Shown here in pieces: positions 1 to 7,274 of a stretch of 64,000 nucleotides of DNA; positions within the stretch are counted from its first letter, which is position 1, and each line of letters opens with the position of its first letter. The stretch lies in contig NZ_CP029426.2 in NCBI RefSeq assembly GCF_002266435.3, forward strand, positions 1,828,001 through 1,892,000, read 5' to 3'. The notes below the pieces were generated by a model. The model did no database searches. It was not told where the DNA came from and saw nothing but the letters and a program-made list of their open reading frames with translations. The position numbers were made by a program, and so were the translations under genes. The stretch comes from Bradyrhizobium amphicarpaeae (GTDB lineage Bacteria; Pseudomonadota; Alphaproteobacteria; Rhizobiales; Xanthobacteraceae).

Positions 1-159
1 GCGCAGTACGCCAAGGACGTCACGACCTTCCTGATGTGGACCGCCGAGCCGCACATGGAAGCGCGCAAGCGCCTCGGTTTCCAGGTGTTCATCTTCCTGA
101 TCCTGTTCGCTGGCCTGATGTACTTCACCAAGAAGAAGGTCTGGGCCAGCTCGCACTGA
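1..159 (+). CDS. fbcH: Cytochrome c1 C-terminus (partial)
   Basis: Only the last 52 codons are in the window; the frame is open from base 1 to the TGA at 157-159. The peptide has the pattern of a cytochrome c1 tail: a TAEPHMEARKRLG segment, one membrane helix (FQVFIFLILFAGLMYF) and a short basic end. In the family this helix anchors the periplasmic haem domain of the cytochrome bc1 complex. In bradyrhizobia cytochromes b and c1 are usually made as one fbcH polyprotein, so the symbol rests on that family knowledge and not on bases seen here. A strong terminator follows. Confidence 0.85.
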   Translation, partial: AQYAKDVTTFLMWTAEPHMEARKRLGFQVFIFLILFAGLMYFTKKKVWASSH

Positions 160-184
160 GCGAACGGCGAGACGAAATGAAAGA

Positions 185-208
185 GCCCCCGCGAGGGGGC
201 TTTTTTGT
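185..208 (+). terminator. Rho-independent terminator after cytochrome c1
   Basis: A 7-bp GC-rich stem (185-191 with 196-202) closes a GCGA loop and is followed by a run of six T. It lies 25 bp after the stop codon and would end the bc1 operon transcript. Confidence 0.9.
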
Positions 209-235
209 TGGGTCGACTCTCCCGGCATCCATCAT

Positions 236-298
236 CCACCGGCTCCGTGGCGAAATGGATTCCGGGCTCGCGCTATCGCGCGCCCCGGAATGACGACA
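236..298. repeat. Dispersed palindromic intergenic repeat (ATTCCGGGGC type)
   Basis: The stretch ATTCCGGGCTCGCGC...GCGCCCCGGAAT forms an inverted repeat. Related copies lie at 30841-30944 and 48720-48824. It looks like a non-coding intergenic repeat family and sits between the bc1 terminator and the next gene. Confidence 0.7.
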
Positions 299-372
299 GT
301 GTGGATTGCTTCACGCGCCCGCACCGGCCAAAATAGCAACAACCGCTCCCCAGAAACTCATCGGAGGACACC

Positions 373-1047
373 ATGGGAACCGCCATCACCTTCAAGCGTC
401 CGGACGGCAAGGACGCCTCGGGCTATCTCGCCAATGCCGCGCGCGGCAACGCGCCGGGCGTGGTCGTGATCCAGGAATGGTGGGGCCTGTCCGACCAGAT
501 CAAGGGCCTGTGCGACCGCTTCGCGCTGGCCGGTTTCGACGCGCTGGCGCCCGATCTCTACAAGGGCAAGGTGGTGCCGTATCACGACACGGACAGCGCC
601 AACAAGGAGATGAACTCGCTCGACTTCATGGACGCCACCACGCAGACCGTGCGCGGCGCCGCGCAATATCTGTCGCGGAACGGTGCCAAGGTCGGGCTGA
701 CCGGCTTCTGTCTCGGCGGCGCCGTCACCATCATCGGCTCGGTGCATGTGCCTGAGCTTGCGGCCGGCGTCGTGTTCTACGGCATCCCGCCGGAGCAGGC
801 GGCCAAGCCCGCCGACGTCAAGATCCCGCTCCAGGCCCATTTCGCGAACAAGGACGATTGGTGCACGCCGGAGCTGGTCAACGGCTTCGAAAAGGCCATG
901 AAGGCCGCCGGCAAGTCGCTGGAGTTGTTCCGCTATGACGCCGAGCACGCCTTCGTCAACGAACAGCGCCAGGCCGTGCACGACCGCGAAGCCGCCGAAC
1001 TCGCCTGGGGCCGGGCGACGGAGTTTTTTCACAAGCATCTGGGGTAG
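373..1047 (+). CDS. Dienelactone hydrolase family protein
   Basis: This 224-residue protein has the alpha/beta-hydrolase layout of dienelactone hydrolases. The nucleophile elbow is GFCLGG with Cys113, the acid is probably Asp161 or Asp162 in ANKDDW, and the base is His192 in AEHAF. An early IQEWWGL segment matches the conserved oxyanion region. Family members hydrolyse dienelactone in chlorocatechol breakdown, but many homologues act on unknown esters or lactones, so the substrate is open. The start has a GGAGGA ribosome site about 7 bases upstream. The stop overlaps a possible GTG of the next gene. Cytoplasmic; no signal peptide seen. Confidence 0.88.
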   Translation: MGTAITFKRPDGKDASGYLANAARGNAPGVVVIQEWWGLSDQIKGLCDRFALAGFDALAPDLYKGKVVPYHDTDSANKEMNSLDFMDATTQTVRGAAQYLSRNGAKVGLTGFCLGGAVTIIGSVHVPELAAGVVFYGIPPEQAAKPADVKIPLQAHFANKDDWCTPELVNGFEKAMKAAGKSLELFRYDAEHAFVNEQRQAVHDREAAELAWGRATEFFHKHLG

Positions 1048-1076
1048 TGTGTCGCCCTGAGCCGCCGGAGGCATCG

Positions 1077-2210
1077 GTGATCGTCAACGGCCGTTTGAGC
1101 ACAGTCGTCGTCGCTCGCGACGCGTTGCATGCGGCGCGGGACGCCGAAGAAGCAGGCAGTCTGGTCGAGGCCGTTCTCTGCTATGTCGAGCAGATGCAAT
1201 ACGTCGGCTCCTTCTCGCGGCAAGAACTGCCCGAGGTAGCGATGCAACTCTATCATGCGTCCTACTATTACGCCCAGGTCCTCAACGGCGGACATAGTCA
1301 GTTCATTGTCAACTCCGATCGGTTGCTTCAAATCACTTGCATTGACGCGCTCGCCGGACTGAAGGCGATGGGAGACGTCGATAGAAGCCAAATCCTGCAA
1401 GAGATGATGGTTTGGATGGACGAGCATCCCGACGAGGCCGCCCGGCAAGATGGCGCCTTAACCAGCGCGGACGCGCTCGACGAACTCGATGACCGCTTTT
1501 ATGAGCTAGACGCGTTTCGTCCAATGTATCCGCTGGGGGCGCGATGGATCGCGAGCTGGCCTGAACTGAAGCCGGTGGCAGACAACCAATATGCCGCCGA
1601 AATCGACAGACTCGCGCAGCTTCACCCCAACTTTCCTCGGCGGCGGCTTTGGCGGAGTGTCGAGCAGTTCAGGTATCAAATTGTCAACGACCTGCAGCTT
1701 GCCGTGGCTGTCTCATGTGGAGCGGTGAGGCCTGATCCTGAATTTAAGGTGGCTATTCTGGCAAGACACAACACGGAGGTGGGGCGTGAGCCATGTCGGG
1801 CGTTTGGAGTGAAGACCGACAAGGGCGCTCGACTTTGCGCCTTGCTGAAATCGGAGGCCAGGCTGTATGAGGCCGCGAGCGATTTTTCCCCCGGCGCGTT
1901 ACTTTCGAGTGTCTCCGCCGATACAATCAGGAGCGTCGAAATCTTGGCTAAACAGCATCTGGCTGCTGAAGCGATCGACTTGATGCTGCGCAATTTGGGC
2001 CTGGACACCGCGGCGGCTCTTACGGTCCTCAGGTTGGGTGAGGACAGCGTGACATGGTGCGCCTTGATCGGGACCAAACTCGTTGAAATTGAAACTCGCA
2101 GCGATCGTGCCAGTGCCTTCGAAGCTGGAGGTAAGAGCAGGCTGACGATCCTGCGCCCTGAGATCGAACGGCATGTTGCGGACGTCGCGCTTGGCCGGCC
2201 AGCCATCTAG
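1077..2210 (+). CDS. DUF4375 (DMP19-like) protein of unknown function
   Basis: The N-terminal third (about residues 10-150) resembles the DUF4375/DMP19 family, shown best by the LNGGHSQFIVNS segment after an aromatic YHASYYYAQV helix. The remaining part, about residues 155-377, is not recognised. I chose GTG 1077 because GGAGG ends 5 bases before it; an earlier GTG at 1047 overlaps the previous stop but lacks a clear ribosome site. The gene looks less GC-rich and has more T- and A-ending codons than its neighbours, which suggests later acquisition. No membrane helix or catalytic motif is obvious. Function not assigned. Confidence 0.7.
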   Translation: MIVNGRLSTVVVARDALHAARDAEEAGSLVEAVLCYVEQMQYVGSFSRQELPEVAMQLYHASYYYAQVLNGGHSQFIVNSDRLLQITCIDALAGLKAMGDVDRSQILQEMMVWMDEHPDEAARQDGALTSADALDELDDRFYELDAFRPMYPLGARWIASWPELKPVADNQYAAEIDRLAQLHPNFPRRRLWRSVEQFRYQIVNDLQLAVAVSCGAVRPDPEFKVAILARHNTEVGREPCRAFGVKTDKGARLCALLKSEARLYEAASDFSPGALLSSVSADTIRSVEILAKQHLAAEAIDLMLRNLGLDTAAALTVLRLGEDSVTWCALIGTKLVEIETRSDRASAFEAGGKSRLTILRPEIERHVADVALGRPAI

Positions 2211-2253
2211 AGCCGTAACCTTGACGCTTCCGCTCGCGAAACCCCTGCCTCCC

Positions 2254-2283
2254 TTGACGCCGCCTTCCGGTCATGGTGATTAT
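2254..2283 (+). promoter_or_regulatory. Putative sigma-70 promoter of trpL-trpE(G)
   Basis: A TTGACG -35 box (2254-2259) and a GATTAT -10 box (2278-2283) are 18 bp apart. The expected start of transcription falls on or next to the A of the trpL ATG at 2290, which would make the leader mRNA leaderless, as described for Sinorhizobium trpL. Inferred from spacing alone. Confidence 0.55.
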
Positions 2284-2289
2284 CCCGTC

Positions 2290-2337
2290 ATGAACACCGT
2301 TGTCCGCCCGTTCCGTCGTTGGTGGCGCGCCTCCTAA
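2290..2337 (+). CDS. trpL: trp operon leader peptide TrpL
   Basis: This 15-residue reading frame encodes MNTVVRPFRRWWRAS, with tandem Trp codons at positions 11 and 12, 113 bp before trpE(G). It is followed by mutually exclusive hairpins and a T-run. This is the usual arrangement of a tryptophan attenuator: ribosome stalling at the two Trp codons when charged tRNA-Trp is scarce lets the antiterminator form. No Shine-Dalgarno is seen, in line with a leaderless start. In rhizobia the released leader RNA and peptide are also reported to act in trans; whether that happens here is inference. Confidence 0.88.
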   Translation: MNTVVRPFRRWWRAS

Positions 2338-2404
2338 AGAGGTGGCCGGTGCGATTTTTCCCATCCCAATCGTCCGAGGTCGCCCCACAGCGCGGCGGCC
2401 TTTT
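2324..2404 (+). promoter_or_regulatory. Tryptophan attenuator with pause, antiterminator and terminator hairpins
   Basis: Three competing pairings can be drawn. CGCCTC inside trpL pairs with GAGGTG just past its stop (pause hairpin). GGTGGCC at 2341-2347 pairs with GGTCGCC at 2378-2384 (antiterminator). GGTCGCC at 2378-2384 pairs with GGCGGCC at 2394-2400, followed by four T (terminator). Segment 2378-2384 is shared by the last two, so they exclude each other. This is the classic transcription attenuation logic. Confidence 0.85.
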
Positions 2405-2450
2405 CGTTTGTCCTGTGGCGTTCCCTCCTCAAGTTTCGTAAGAGGACCAC

Positions 2451-4616
2451 ATGAACAGGACAGTCTTTGCCCTCCCGGCCAGTAGCGACTATGTGACCCG
2501 CGCAGGGCTCGCGGTCACGCGCGTCGCGGAGCAGTTTACCGGTGGGGCCTCGCGGCTCGACGATCTCGTCAGCCTGCTCGACCGCCGCCGTGGCGTGGTG
2601 CTGTCGTCGGGCACGACCGTGCCCGGGCGCTACGAGAGCTTTGACCTCGGCTTCTCCGATCCGCCGCTCAAGCTCGAGACCACGGGCGTCGATTTCAAGC
2701 TGGAAGCGCTGAACGCGCGCGGCGAGGTGCTGATCGCTTTCCTGGCAGACGTGCTGCGCGAGCCCTGCGTCGTCATCTCCGAGAAGACCGCGACGCGCCT
2801 TGCCGGCCATATCATCCGCGGCGATGCGCCGGTCGAGGAAGACCAGCGCACGCGGCGTGCCAGCGTGATGTCGCTGGTGCGCGACATCATCGCAGCCTTC
2901 TCCGCCAATGACGACGGGCTGCTCGGCCTGTTCGGCGCCTTCGCCTACGACCTCGTGTTCCAGATCGAGGACCTCGTGCAAAAGCGCGCACGAGAGAGCG
3001 ACCAGCGCGACATCGTGCTCTATGTGCCCGACCGCCTGCTGGCCTATGACCGCGCCACCGGCCGCGGCGTGGTGCTCTCGTACGACTTTGCGTGGAAGGG
3101 CAAATCCACCGACGGCCTGCCGCGGGAGACCGCCGAGAGTCCGTATATGAAGACGCCGCGGCAGGGTTTTGCCGATCATGCGCCCGGCGAATATCAGGCC
3201 ACGGTCGAGACCGCGCGCGCGGCCTTCGCCCGCGGCGATTTGTTCGAGGCGGTACCAGGACAGCTGTTTGCCGAGCCCTGCGACCGCTCGCCGGCCGAAG
3301 TCTTCCAGCGCCTCTGCGTCATCAACCCGTCGCCCTACGGCGCGCTGATGAATCTCGGTGAGGGCGAGTTTCTCGTCTCCGCCTCGCCGGAAATGTTCGT
3401 GCGCTCTGACGGACGCCGTGTCGAGACCTGCCCGATCTCGGGCACCATCGCGCGCGGCAGCGATGCGATCGGCGATGCCGAGCAGATCCGCCAGCTCCTG
3501 AACTCGGAGAAGGACGAGTTCGAGCTCAACATGTGCACCGACGTCGACCGCAACGACAAGGCGCGCGTCTGCGTCCCCGGCACGATCAAGGTGCTGGCGC
3601 GCCGGCAGATCGAGACCTACTCGAAGCTGTTCCACACCGTCGATCATGTCGAGGGCATGCTGCGCCCCGGCTTCGACGCGCTCGATGCCTTCCTCACCCA
3701 TGCCTGGGCCGTCACCGTGACAGGCGCGCCGAAGCTGTGGGCGATGCAGTTCGTCGAGGATCACGAACGCTCGCCGCGACGCTGGTATGCCGGCGCGATC
3801 GGCGCGGTGAACTTCGACGGCAGCATCAACACCGGCCTGACCATCCGTACCATCCGCATGAAGGATGGTCTGGCCGAGGTTCGCGTCGGTGCCACCTGCC
3901 TGTTCGATTCAGATCCGGCCGCCGAAGACCGCGAGTGCCAGGTCAAGGCCGCCGCGTTGTTCCAGGCCCTGCGCGGCGATCCGCCGAAGCCGCTGTCGAC
4001 CTTTGCGCCCGATGCGACCGGCTCGGGCAAGCGGGTGCTGCTGATCGACCACGACGACAGCTTCGTGCACATGCTCGCCGATTATTTCCGTCAGGTCGGC
4101 GCCGACGTCACCGTGGTCCGCCATGTCCACGCGCTCGACATGCTCAAGCAGAAGAGCTGGGACTTGCTGGTGCTGTCGCCCGGACCCGGCAGGCCTGAGG
4201 ATTTCGGGATCAAGAAGACCATCGATGCGGCGCTGGAGAAGAAGCTGCCGGTGTTCGGCGTCTGCCTCGGCGTACAGGCGATCGGCGAATATTTCGGCGG
4301 CGAGCTCGGCCAGCTCACCCATCCGGCCCATGGCCGGCCCTCGCGGGTGCAGGTGCGCGGCGGGCGGCTGATGCACAATCTGCCGAACGAGATCGTCATC
4401 GGCCGCTATCACTCGCTGTTCGTCGAGCGCGACAGCATGCCGGAGGTTCTGTCCGTCACCGCCAGCACCGAGGACGGCGTCGCCATGGCGCTGGAGCACA
4501 AGACGCTGCCGGTCGCCGGCGTGCAATTCCACCCGGAATCGCTGATGTCGCTCAGCAACGAGGTGGGGCTACGTATTGTCGAGAATGCGTTCCGGCTTGA
4601 TGCGCCGGTCAATTGA
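2451..4616 (+). CDS. trpE(G): Fused anthranilate synthase TrpE-TrpG
   Basis: This 721-residue enzyme joins both anthranilate synthase subunits and makes anthranilate from chorismate and glutamine, the first step of tryptophan synthesis. Residues about 1-515 are the chorismate-binding TrpE part, with conserved CPISGTIARG and the DVDRNDKARVC stretch. Residues about 525-715 are a class I glutamine amidotransferase with GVCLGVQ (nucleophile Cys605) and QFHPES (His694, Glu696). The fused form is typical of rhizobia. AGAGGA precedes the ATG. The trpL attenuator upstream gives tryptophan control, and apt follows after only 9 bp, so the two are probably co-transcribed. Confidence 0.97.
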   Translation: MNRTVFALPASSDYVTRAGLAVTRVAEQFTGGASRLDDLVSLLDRRRGVVLSSGTTVPGRYESFDLGFSDPPLKLETTGVDFKLEALNARGEVLIAFLADVLREPCVVISEKTATRLAGHIIRGDAPVEEDQRTRRASVMSLVRDIIAAFSANDDGLLGLFGAFAYDLVFQIEDLVQKRARESDQRDIVLYVPDRLLAYDRATGRGVVLSYDFAWKGKSTDGLPRETAESPYMKTPRQGFADHAPGEYQATVETARAAFARGDLFEAVPGQLFAEPCDRSPAEVFQRLCVINPSPYGALMNLGEGEFLVSASPEMFVRSDGRRVETCPISGTIARGSDAIGDAEQIRQLLNSEKDEFELNMCTDVDRNDKARVCVPGTIKVLARRQIETYSKLFHTVDHVEGMLRPGFDALDAFLTHAWAVTVTGAPKLWAMQFVEDHERSPRRWYAGAIGAVNFDGSINTGLTIRTIRMKDGLAEVRVGATCLFDSDPAAEDRECQVKAAALFQALRGDPPKPLSTFAPDATGSGKRVLLIDHDDSFVHMLADYFRQVGADVTVVRHVHALDMLKQKSWDLLVLSPGPGRPEDFGIKKTIDAALEKKLPVFGVCLGVQAIGEYFGGELGQLTHPAHGRPSRVQVRGGRLMHNLPNEIVIGRYHSLFVERDSMPEVLSVTASTEDGVAMALEHKTLPVAGVQFHPESLMSLSNEVGLRIVENAFRLDAPVN

Positions 4617-4625
4617 GAGGCACGA

Positions 4626-5159
4626 ATGACCTTTGATCTGAAGGCGAGCGTCCGCACCATCGCCGACTACCCCAAGCCGGGGATCATGTTCCGCGACATC
4701 ACGACCCTGCTTGCGGACGCGCGCGCCTTCCGCCGCGCGGTCGACGAGCTCGTCAATCCCTGGGCCGGCAACAAGATCGACAAGGTCGCCGGCATGGAGG
4801 CTAGGGGCTTCATCATCGGCGGCGCGGTGGCGCACCAGCTCTCGGCCGGTTTCGTGCCGATCCGCAAGAAAGGCAAGCTGCCGCACACCACCGTGCGGAT
4901 CGCCTATTCGCTCGAATACGGCATCGACGAGATGGAGATGCATGTCGACGCCATCTCGCCCGGCGAGCGCGTCATCCTGGTCGACGACCTCATCGCCACC
5001 GGCGGCACCGCGGAAGGCGCGGTCAAGCTGCTGCGCCAGATCGGCGCCAACGTCGTTGCCGCCTGCTTCATCATCGACCTGCCCGATCTTGGTGGCGCCG
5101 CCAAGCTGCGCGCCATGGACGTGCCGGTGCGCACGCTGATGACGTTCGACGGGCACTGA
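4626..5159 (+). CDS. apt: Adenine phosphoribosyltransferase
   Basis: This 177-residue protein has the usual length of Apt. It salvages adenine with PRPP to give AMP. The PRPP-binding loop is the [17 protein letters not shown] stretch near residues 116-132, and the N-terminal [18 protein letters not shown] is a family hallmark. A GAGAGG ribosome site lies just before the ATG and the gene starts 9 bp after trpE(G). The pairing with a tryptophan gene may simply be a shared transcript, though both pathways use PRPP. All conserved features appear intact. Confidence 0.96.
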   Translation: MTFDLKASVRTIADYPKPGIMFRDITTLLADARAFRRAVDELVNPWAGNKIDKVAGMEARGFIIGGAVAHQLSAGFVPIRKKGKLPHTTVRIAYSLEYGIDEMEMHVDAISPGERVILVDDLIATGGTAEGAVKLLRQIGANVVAACFIIDLPDLGGAAKLRAMDVPVRTLMTFDGH

Positions 5160-5175
5160 TAGGCCGCCGCGATCC

Positions 5176-5508
5176 TCAGATGGCTTCGGCCTTCAGCTTG
5201 TCCCGCCAATGCAACAGGCGCTCCTTCAGCAGCGCGTTCCTGACATAGGCGGTTTCCTCGTCCTCCAGACGCTCGCATTTGCCAAAGCTCAGGCCGGCCT
5301 CGCCATGCGCATTCCAGGCGGCCTGGAGGCTGCGGCAGCTGTGGCTGACCTGGCGCAGCGCGAACCAGATGCGGTTCTGGATCGTCTCCAGGTTCGGGGC
5401 CTGTCCGACCCAGGCCTCGCCTGAGGCCGCGCAGCGGACCACGTAGATGCCCGCGATGGTCTTCCGCTCCTTGTAGGCGGCGATCGCTGCTTTCCGGTCG
5501 ATGCTCAC
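5176..5508 (-). CDS. GIY-YIG domain protein
   Basis: This small protein of about 110 residues has a degenerate GIY-YIG core: GIYVVRC followed by WVGQ, then NLETIQNRIWFALRQ. The family includes nicking or double-strand endonucleases such as UvrC and homing enzymes, but stand-alone short members are mostly uncharacterised. I chose GTG 5508, which is preceded by AAGGA at 8 bases; a TTG at 5550 would add 14 residues. It is convergent with apt. An AT-rich patch with a 12-bp near-palindrome (5578-5589) lies upstream. Enzymatic activity is inferred only from the fold. Confidence 0.75.
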   Translation of the reverse strand: MSIDRKAAIAAYKERKTIAGIYVVRCAASGEAWVGQAPNLETIQNRIWFALRQVSHSCRSLQAAWNAHGEAGLSFGKCERLEDEETAYVRNALLKERLLHWRDKLKAEAI

Positions 5509-5577
5509 GGTGACGGTCCTTGTTGCGGGGGATATCGATGCCCGCCTCAATAAGCCCGCTCCAACCCGCAGTCAATA

Positions 5578-5589
5578 TTATCCGGGTAA
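5578..5589. promoter_or_regulatory. Near-perfect 12-bp palindrome upstream of the GIY-YIG gene
   Basis: TTATCCGGGTAA differs from a perfect palindrome by one base pair. It lies in an AT-rich 45-bp gap about 70 bp before the GIY-YIG start codon. It could be an operator, but the cognate regulator is unknown. Confidence 0.3.
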
Positions 5590-5595
5590 AATTAT

Positions 5596-6264
5596 CTAGG
5601 ATCGCTGCAGGATCAGGCTGAGCTCGAGCTCGCGGAAGGCAAAGTAATTCCGCCGGATCCATTGGTGCAGCTCGGTCGAGGCGTCCTTCTCCTGGCGCAG
5701 ATAGCCGGTGAAGGAGAAGTTCAGCCGGTCGACATAGGTCTTGAGGAAGCCGGGCAACGCGGGCAGACGGAACAGGCGGCCGCCGGCCATCGCTGCCGGC
5801 AGCTCGCCCCGAATGACGTATTCGTTGTCCACCGTGATCAGGTTCATCCGCGGGATCCGCTCGCGCAGCATCTCGTGAGCGCGGGCCGAGGCGCGGTCGG
5901 TGTCGGCGACAAACAGGATCTGTGGTGCGACATGGCGGCGGGCGGCCTCCTTCAAGAGGCCGATCTCGTCGGCCATCTTGAAGAACTCGTCGAATGCGTG
6001 ATAGCCGAGATCGATGACCTTGGCGACGCCGTCATCGACGATGACGCGGTCCATCAGCTGCATCTTGCCGTAGGTGTCGATCACGTCCGCAGTTTCCGTG
6101 ACCTTCGGCAGGTAGTCGAGCAGCGACGGCTCCTTCAGATTGACGTCGAAGGCCGCGACATTGCCGTTCTTGAGCAGCAGAAATTCGGCGAGCAACCGCG
6201 CCAGCAGGGTCTTGCCGACCTGCGGGCGGGGCGAGCAGATGATGTAGACGGGCGTTGCGGGCAT
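5596..6264 (-). CDS. ParA/MinD-like P-loop protein with altered Walker A
   Basis: The 222-residue product resembles the ParA/MinD/CobQ class of ATPases, with an N-terminal P-loop IICSPRPQVGKTLLARL, a switch-like AAFDVNLKEPSLLDYL and LFVADTDRAS later. The family's deviant Walker A is KGGxGKT; here it reads RPQVGKT, so the signature Lys is Arg and the two glycines are Pro-Gln. It may still bind nucleotide through GKT. The gene lies 62 bp downstream of a second ParA-like gene and is probably its partner. No clear ribosome site is seen. ParA-class proteins position DNA or complexes; this pair's cargo is unknown. Confidence 0.72.
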   Translation of the reverse strand: MPATPVYIICSPRPQVGKTLLARLLAEFLLLKNGNVAAFDVNLKEPSLLDYLPKVTETADVIDTYGKMQLMDRVIVDDGVAKVIDLGYHAFDEFFKMADEIGLLKEAARRHVAPQILFVADTDRASARAHEMLRERIPRMNLITVDNEYVIRGELPAAMAGGRLFRLPALPGFLKTYVDRLNFSFTGYLRQEKDASTELHQWIRRNYFAFRELELSLILQRS

Positions 6265-6326
6265 TGCAGCTATTATTTGAGCGAACTCACCGCCCCAATC
6301 CAGCCGTATCAGCCCGGACCGCGCAA

Positions 6327-7079
6327 CTATTTTTCGCTGTTGCGGGTAGCGGGCTTCGAGCCGACGATATCGGTCAGGCGGATCCGGTCGAACTCGCTCC
6401 AGACGTTCGCCAGCCAGTGCCGGACATAGCCGCGCAGCACGAACGAATAATTCGCGGCCTCGTCGTTGATGCCCTTGTTGGCAACGAACTTCAGGAACGG
6501 GACGGAGGAGACTTCGACCTGTTCATACGCCATTTCATTGAGCTTTGGGATGGTCAGCTCGGTCGCGTCCTTGATGCGGTTGAAATACGATTGGTAAGTC
6601 GCCTGGTCCCATTGGAAGAACTGGGTGTCGTTGATGAAGTTCTTCACCAGGAAATATTTCGCGCCGCCCATGAAGCCCGCAGTCTCGGCGATCTCGTCCA
6701 GCGAGGCGATCGAGGGGCCGAGGATGTGGAACACCGCGAAGGTGATCTGGCCGGCCTTGGCGGCGTCCAGGAAGCCGATGTCGCGGAGCGAGGCCAGCGC
6801 CGGCGAGAGCAGGCCGGCGCGGACGTCGATCACGGTGACCGACGGGCTTGTCGCGTTGAGCGTGTCGAAGATCTTCATCTGGTCGGCCGTCGTCGTCATG
6901 TCGACGATCTCGGTGATATCGGGGTGGAAGCGCTTCAGCGTTCCGCGTGGCGACTCGGTGTCGAACGCGCGCGTCGGCACGTTGTTGGCGGAAAAATAAT
7001 CGAGCAGGGTGCGCGAAACCGTGGTCTTGCCGACCCCGCCCTTGTCCGCGCCCACCACAACCACTGCCGGCTTTGCCAT
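6327..7079 (-). CDS. ParA-family ATPase
   Basis: This 250-residue protein begins with a canonical deviant Walker A, VVGADKGGVGKTTVSRTLLDYF, so it should bind and hydrolyse ATP as a ParA/MinD-class protein. A switch I-like DTESPRGTLKRFHP and the VTVIDVRAGL strand fit. AGGGGA lies a few bases before the ATG. There is no ParB partner gene nearby, so this is not an obvious chromosome-partition locus; the adjacent paralogue at 5596-6264 is the only linked candidate partner. The role (positioning, plasmid-like remnant or regulation) cannot be read from sequence. Confidence 0.82.
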   Translation of the reverse strand: MAKPAVVVVGADKGGVGKTTVSRTLLDYFSANNVPTRAFDTESPRGTLKRFHPDITEIVDMTTTADQMKIFDTLNATSPSVTVIDVRAGLLSPALASLRDIGFLDAAKAGQITFAVFHILGPSIASLDEIAETAGFMGGAKYFLVKNFINDTQFFQWDQATYQSYFNRIKDATELTIPKLNEMAYEQVEVSSVPFLKFVANKGINDEAANYSFVLRGYVRHWLANVWSEFDRIRLTDIVGSKPATRNSEK

Positions 7080-7274
7080 TGCTGTCCCCTAACGCGCCCT
7101 CCGATCGCGAGGTCGCAATCGGCCGGGCCCCAAATCGATGTCCCGAGTCTGCTGTTGGGCGCGAACATGGCAGAAACAAGGGAGAATTCAATTCCTCGGC
7201 ATGCCGATAAGGCAATTCCCGAAATTTTTCCCAGCCCTCGCAAAACCCGGCGCGTGCGGAGGTAAATCACGCAC

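Noticed and set aside
2334..3764. A 476-codon minus-strand frame opposite trpE(G)
   Set aside because: It overlaps the conserved TrpE part and crosses the attenuator; no family features.
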